This document shows, piece after piece, positions 62,771 through 64,000 of a DNA stretch of 64,000 bases. Position 1 is the first letter of the stretch. Every line of letters begins with the position of its first letter. This stretch comes from Rhodobacteraceae bacterium KLH11 (lineage in GTDB: Bacteria; Pseudomonadota; Alphaproteobacteria; Rhodobacterales; Rhodobacteraceae), in contig DS999531.1 in the NCBI GenBank assembly GCA_000158135.1, positions 1,865,485 to 1,929,484 of the forward strand, read 5' to 3'. The translations under genes and the position numbers were made by a program. Under the pieces are notes generated by a model. The model did not search any database. It was not told where the DNA came from and was given only the letters and a program-made list of their open reading frames with translations.

Positions 62771-64000
62771 TGTTCATTCTCCTTGATGCCTTTGCCGTTG
62801 ATGACTTCGGGGTCAGCTGTGCAGGCCGTGCAAAGTGCTTCGTCGCCCAACCCCAACTCGAGGCATTTTTTGATTAAGCGTGACCGTTCAATATAGTAAT
62901 CCATTCGCTTGCTTCGTTGGATATGTAATTTTTGTGCCTGCGATTTTACCCCCTTGGCCTCCGGTGTACCGGGAAATTCAACCCCATTTTCTACGGCTTG
63001 CTCAAGGCCTTTGGAATTGTCGGTCAGGCCACTGACCAGTTCATTGATGGAGTCAACACCGTCAAGGTTTTGGACGCCAAGATTCGAAACCGCGGCGCGA
63101 AGTTCGCCTGTTGCTGTTTCCACAACTTGCCCCTCAAACGACTGTGCGAGGGGCTCGAATTCGTTGTTTAACAACTGACGCGAGCGTCTGGAGTTTCCAA
63201 GGGTGTCGCTGGTGGTATCCAAAATCAGAACTCTTTGGCCGTCACCGGCATCCCGGAAGTCGCAGACTATGTCGTTTGGCAGGTCGCCGCAAAAAATGCG
63301 GTCTAATGCGGACTTGGACACGCGGTTCCTGACATCTGCATCGCCATGAATCCATTCCATTGCTTCTTCATCGCTAAGTGCTGTCCCCAAAAGCAAAAGC
63401 GCATCTTTTTCGCAGGTACTTTGCGGTGCGCAGTTGCTTCTTGCCAGTGCGTTATCGAACGCCCTGGCCAAAGACGGGTTTTCAGATCGCGTCAGATCGA
63501 CAACGGGGCCAAGGTATTCCATCAGCGCGGCGGTTGCGTTTTCGGCGTCTGCATTGACGGACGGGCGGGCTAATTCACTTGAAAGTTTCGCAAATGCGAG
63601 GTGATTGATCGAATTGGGCTTACCCTGAACGAGTGCCTCAACCATCTTGTCGCCGAGGCCAGCCGATTTTAGCGCCTTGGTTGCATTTTCCTCAAGCTGA
63701 GCTGGCACCGGTTTGCCTTGAGTTGCGGCTGTTTGGATCGCCTCGGAAAGTTCGGTTGAGATTTCCTGACTTCGCAGAACGGGGGTGATTTCCCGCCAAG
63801 CGGCGGAATTTACGGCAAGTTGCGCGCGGTGTGCAGTTTGGTTGGCTGCGGCCGCCACAGAAGGCATATGGTCACTAAGGTTGCCGCCCGATCGCACTAG
63901 TTGGGCAATGATTTCCAATTCGGACCCGATCGAGTCGCCAAAGATCAATTTAGCGGTTCTTTCGTTTTCAAGAGCTGCGGCCGCAAGATCTAGTGCGATC
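62746..64000 (-). CDS. Protein A of the ExbB-type operon, start outside the window
   Basis: The frame is open to the right edge, so the N-terminus is missing; a TTG at 63948 is only an internal codon. About 418 residues are visible. The N-terminal visible half is helical and Ala-rich (IALDLAAAALENERTAKLIF, VAAAANQTAHRAQLAV), the middle has Cys pairs (SNCAPQSTCEKDALLLLG, FCGDLPNDIVCDF), and the end has ELGLGDEALCTACTADPE. The Cys content suggests export, but no signal peptide can be checked here. It overlaps gene B by 25 bp. Function unknown. Confidence 0.7.
   Translation of the reverse strand, partial: IALDLAAAALENERTAKLIFGDSIGSELEIIAQLVRSGGNLSDHMPSVAAAANQTAHRAQLAVNSAAWREITPVLRSQEISTELSEAIQTAATQGKPVPAQLEENATKALKSAGLGDKMVEALVQGKPNSINHLAFAKLSSELARPSVNADAENATAALMEYLGPVVDLTRSENPSLARAFDNALARSNCAPQSTCEKDALLLLGTALSDEEAMEWIHGDADVRNRVSKSALDRIFCGDLPNDIVCDFRDAGDGQRVLILDTTSDTLGNSRRSRQLLNNEFEPLAQSFEGQVVETATGELRAAVSNLGVQNLDGVDSINELVSGLTDNSKGLEQAVENGVEFPGTPEAKGVKSQAQKLHIQRSKRMDYYIERSRLIKKCLELGLGDEALCTACTADPEVINGKGIKENEQCSVVNSQ

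Noticed and set aside
1..64000. CRISPR array
   Set aside because: No series of regularly spaced direct repeats of 24-40 bp was seen on reading the window.

Overview
The window looks like a chromosome segment of a Rhodobacterales (Roseobacter-group) alphaproteobacterium. Pointers are the hisS-hisZ-hisG cluster, a 760-residue class II (B12-dependent) ribonucleotide reductase, a DUF1489 gene, xdhABC joined to a BMP-type ABC transporter, and a Mu-like prophage of the kind common in Rhodobacteraceae. No 16S rRNA is present, so the genus cannot be named.

Layout. (1) About 1-19479 is accessory DNA. It holds the end of a large protein of unknown function, a possibly 5'-truncated NACHT-type protein with a nuclease-like C-terminus, an RloC/PrrC-like ATPase with a zinc hook, a decayed Mu-like prophage (about 7840-17373) and a KAP-family P-loop NTPase. 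It abuts the 3' end of a tRNA-Gln gene (19480-19554, minus strand), a common kind of island boundary. (2) About 19555-52207 is core-like. It contains 2-hydroxyacid and D-lactate-type dehydrogenases, a dimethylglycine/sarcosine dehydrogenase-like protein, two methyltransferases, an HlyD-type membrane fusion protein with a small membrane partner, a seven-gene purine uptake and oxidation operon (xdhA-xdhB-xdhC-ATPase-permease-permease-BMP protein, minus strand), dnaE, slyX, hisS-hisZ-hisG and nrdJ. (3) About 52208-64000 is a second accessory region: a small regulator, two metallophosphoesterase loci (one broken by an in-frame stop), then a tightly packed minus-strand operon of seven genes that runs off the right edge.

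The prophage is a remnant. The gene order repressor - Ner-like - small genes - ParB-like - transposase is intact, but the transposase reading frame runs directly into what looks like the C-terminal tail of a tail tape-measure protein. One large deletion therefore appears to have removed the middle of the phage genome. The next gene, gpU, is split by an IS66-family element with a clean 8-bp target duplication. gpX, gpD and a Dam-type methylase follow.

The best candidate for an undescribed system is the right-hand operon (55367 to beyond 64000). It encodes a MotA/TolQ/ExbB-type channel with an unusually large predicted periplasmic domain, two different small ExbD-like single-pass proteins each with an Asp just before the membrane helix, a single-pass protein with a likely coiled coil, and two or three large exported proteins, one very rich in cysteine. 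This looks like an ion-driven envelope machine. Its function cannot be read from the sequence.

A second notable signal is a family of short palindromic repeats. Two copies lie inside the coding sequences of the adjacent xdhB and xdhA genes, in opposite orientations, and are translated in frame.
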